From Prevotella sp. UBA2711 (GTDB lineage: Bacteria; Bacteroidota; Bacteroidia; Bacteroidales; Bacteroidaceae): a DNA stretch of 64,000 nucleotides. Shown here piece by piece: positions 62,836 through 64,000 of this stretch (its first letter is position 1; each line of letters begins with the position of its first letter). Location of the stretch: the NCBI GenBank assembly GCA_002354095.1, contig DEKX01000030.1, positions 353-64,352 of the forward strand, written 5' to 3'. Under the pieces are notes generated by a model. The model ran no database searches. It saw nothing but the letters and a program-made list of their open reading frames with translations, and was not told where the DNA came from. A program made the translations under genes and the position numbers.

Positions 62836-64000
62836 ATGACACCTATCAAGAGCATCATCACACGAATACTGAAAATCGTTGTAGGACTGGCCATTGTCTT
62901 TGTCCTATTGGCTTTTGCATCCGTATGGCTGCTTAACATGCCCTCCGTACAAAACAAGTTTCTGCACTATGCTACCGATATGTTGCAGGAAAAATTACAA
63001 ACCAAGGTAGAGATTGACAGCATTCATGTCGGTTTCTTCAGTGATGACGTGGGGCTCTACAACCTTAAAGTTGAGGACCGCGAACACCGTCCCATGCTGA
63101 AATTGGAGGAGTTGGCAGTAGAAATAGATATGTGGGCGCTTCTGAAAAACGAAGTGCAGATGGAAGAGATTTCCATCAAGGGGCTTCATGCCAAACTTTA
63201 CAAAGGCAAGGAAGACAGCGTCGCCAACTACCAGTTTGTGATAGATGCTTTCAAGTCGAAAAAGAAACCTGGCGAAAAAAAGAAGAAGACAACAAAAGGC
63301 AAACAATTGACGGTTGATTTGCAGAAGTTGAAGATTAAAGACGTGGATCTTGTTTACAATGATTCGCACATTGCCTTAGGGAGTTTGGATTTGAAGCAGG
63401 GCTGGGGCGACAGGCTGACTGGCGAATTGAAAAATATCGAAGGCTCATGGGTACGCATCAAGAAACGCGACTCGGTGCATGTTGATAACCACATACTGAT
63501 AGACCGCATCGTTTATGAGGGACAGGAAAAACATGCGTCGGTGACTATCGACAGTGTGCACTGGAAGACTGATAACCACCTGCCCCATAAGCGTGTGGCG
63601 AAACCCAAGCGCGGATGGTTTGACGATGGCCACATGAATGTGGTAGCACATATCAAAGTGGATGTCAGTCATGCCGACAAGGACAGCATCTGCGGTACGC
63701 TGACGGAATGCGATGCCAACGATAAAGCCTCAGGATTGCACATCACCGACCTACACCTGAAGTTCAAGAAGATAGCTGAGAAGCTCCATGTGAGTGATGC
63801 CGTCATCTGTATGGCAAATACTACCTTGAAGTTTGACAAGGCAGAGGTACAGTTGCCCAGTAAGAAGAAAGGAATTCCTTTCCTTTTCTCTACCAGCAAT
63901 ATTACGGGTACTACTTTGTTGACAGATATCTCTCACCCCTTTGCACCAGTACTCAAGAACTTTAAGCTACCGCTTTGGCTTTCCACGAAGTTCAGTGGTA
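62836..64000 (+). CDS. TamB/AsmA-like translocation and assembly protein (5' part)
   Basis: ATG 62836 opens a frame that runs to the window end (388 codons) without a stop; the gene continues beyond. A single N-terminal membrane anchor (IVVGLAIVFVLLAFASVWLL) is followed by MPSVQNKFLHYATDMLQEKL and QTKVEIDSIHVGFFSDDVGL, the usual start of AsmA/TamB (DUF490) proteins of Bacteroidota. Beta-strand repeats (MLKLEELAVEIDMWALLKNE, QMEEISIKGLHAKLYKG) follow, interrupted by a lysine-rich linker (KSKKKPGEKKKKTTKGK). Such proteins bridge inner and outer membrane for lipid transport or barrel assembly and are often 1,400 residues or more. Confidence 0.85.
   Translation, partial: MTPIKSIITRILKIVVGLAIVFVLLAFASVWLLNMPSVQNKFLHYATDMLQEKLQTKVEIDSIHVGFFSDDVGLYNLKVEDREHRPMLKLEELAVEIDMWALLKNEVQMEEISIKGLHAKLYKGKEDSVANYQFVIDAFKSKKKPGEKKKKTTKGKQLTVDLQKLKIKDVDLVYNDSHIALGSLDLKQGWGDRLTGELKNIEGSWVRIKKRDSVHVDNHILIDRIVYEGQEKHASVTIDSVHWKTDNHLPHKRVAKPKRGWFDDGHMNVVAHIKVDVSHADKDSICGTLTECDANDKASGLHITDLHLKFKKIAEKLHVSDAVICMANTTLKFDKAEVQLPSKKKGIPFLFSTSNITGTTLLTDISHPFAPVLKNFKLPLWLSTKFSG

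Overview
The window reads as chromosome of a member of the Bacteroidota, most likely Prevotellaceae (Prevotella, Segatella or a relative). The main evidence is the promoter type. Copies of TTTG-N19-21-TAnnTTTG, the Bacteroidota sigma-ABfr consensus, stand in front of most transcription units on both strands. The gene families agree with this: a succinate-type CoA transferase, paired LTA-synthase-like sulfatase-fold proteins, DHHW proteins, a beta-flower repeat protein, GH95 and DUF3737. I see no rRNA operon, CRISPR array, prophage or conjugative element. There is one tRNA gene (tRNA-Leu, anticodon CAA).

Layout. (1) 1-9.2 kb is a decayed stretch: small intact genes (MarR/OhrR-like, DoxX, GNAT, Nudix, rhodanese, two hydrolase/cyclophilin-like genes, a CfxQ-type AAA+ ATPase, GtrA) lie among at least seven gene fragments. 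The fragments are a glutathione peroxidase tail, an ElaA head, a monooxygenase fused to a DUF1349 tail, an AraC tail against an amidohydrolase tail, a signal-peptide stub, an ATPase tail still behind its own promoter, and a NimA-like head. (2) 9.4-25 kb is a cell-surface glycan and envelope block: DegT aminotransferase, WbpM/CapD dehydratase, GT2, LicD, GT4, LpxL-like acyltransferase and GT11 fucosyltransferase, then a convergent operon miaB-msbA-like-two LTA-synthase-like genes-GT25. (3) 25-42 kb holds housekeeping and metabolism: beta-flower protein, DUF3737, MalY-type lyase, GH95 fucosidase, CtpA protease, ParE, an acetyltransferase-like protein, a repeat-invaded methyltransferase, a fucose/arabinose isomerase-family protein, hemolysin III, CoA transferase, CysS and a papain-like lipoprotein. 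(4) 42-49.8 kb holds tRNA-Leu, ManC, HIT, GreA, a likely small RNA, a PAP2/epimerase pair, RNase R and a DUF4160/DUF2442 pair. (5) 49.9-53.5 kb is a large Ig-like repeat surface protein followed by about 1 kb of non-coding repeats that includes a RAYT transposase tail and what looks like a group II intron domain V. (6) 53.5-64 kb holds an outer-membrane barrel, an AlgI/AlgJ-type O-acetylation cluster (MBOAT, two DHHW, SGNH), two paralogous secreted esterases around a beta-propeller lipoprotein and RlpA, and the start of a TamB/AsmA-like gene cut by the window end.

How the genes fit together. Much of the window serves the envelope: sugar nucleotide supply (ManC, WbpM-like, DegT), glycosyl and phosphocholine-type transfer, lipid A acylation, flipping (MsbA-like), phosphoglycerol/phosphoethanolamine-type decoration, polysaccharide O-acetylation, and possibly phosphosphingolipid synthesis. 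A fucose theme recurs (GT11, GH95, fucose isomerase family).

The most unusual signals are short tandem repeats of 7 or 8 bp and two different 22-bp repeats (three copies each). They sit in promoters, in non-coding DNA and in frame inside genes. The chain of gene-fragment junctions in the first 9 kb is the other unusual signal.
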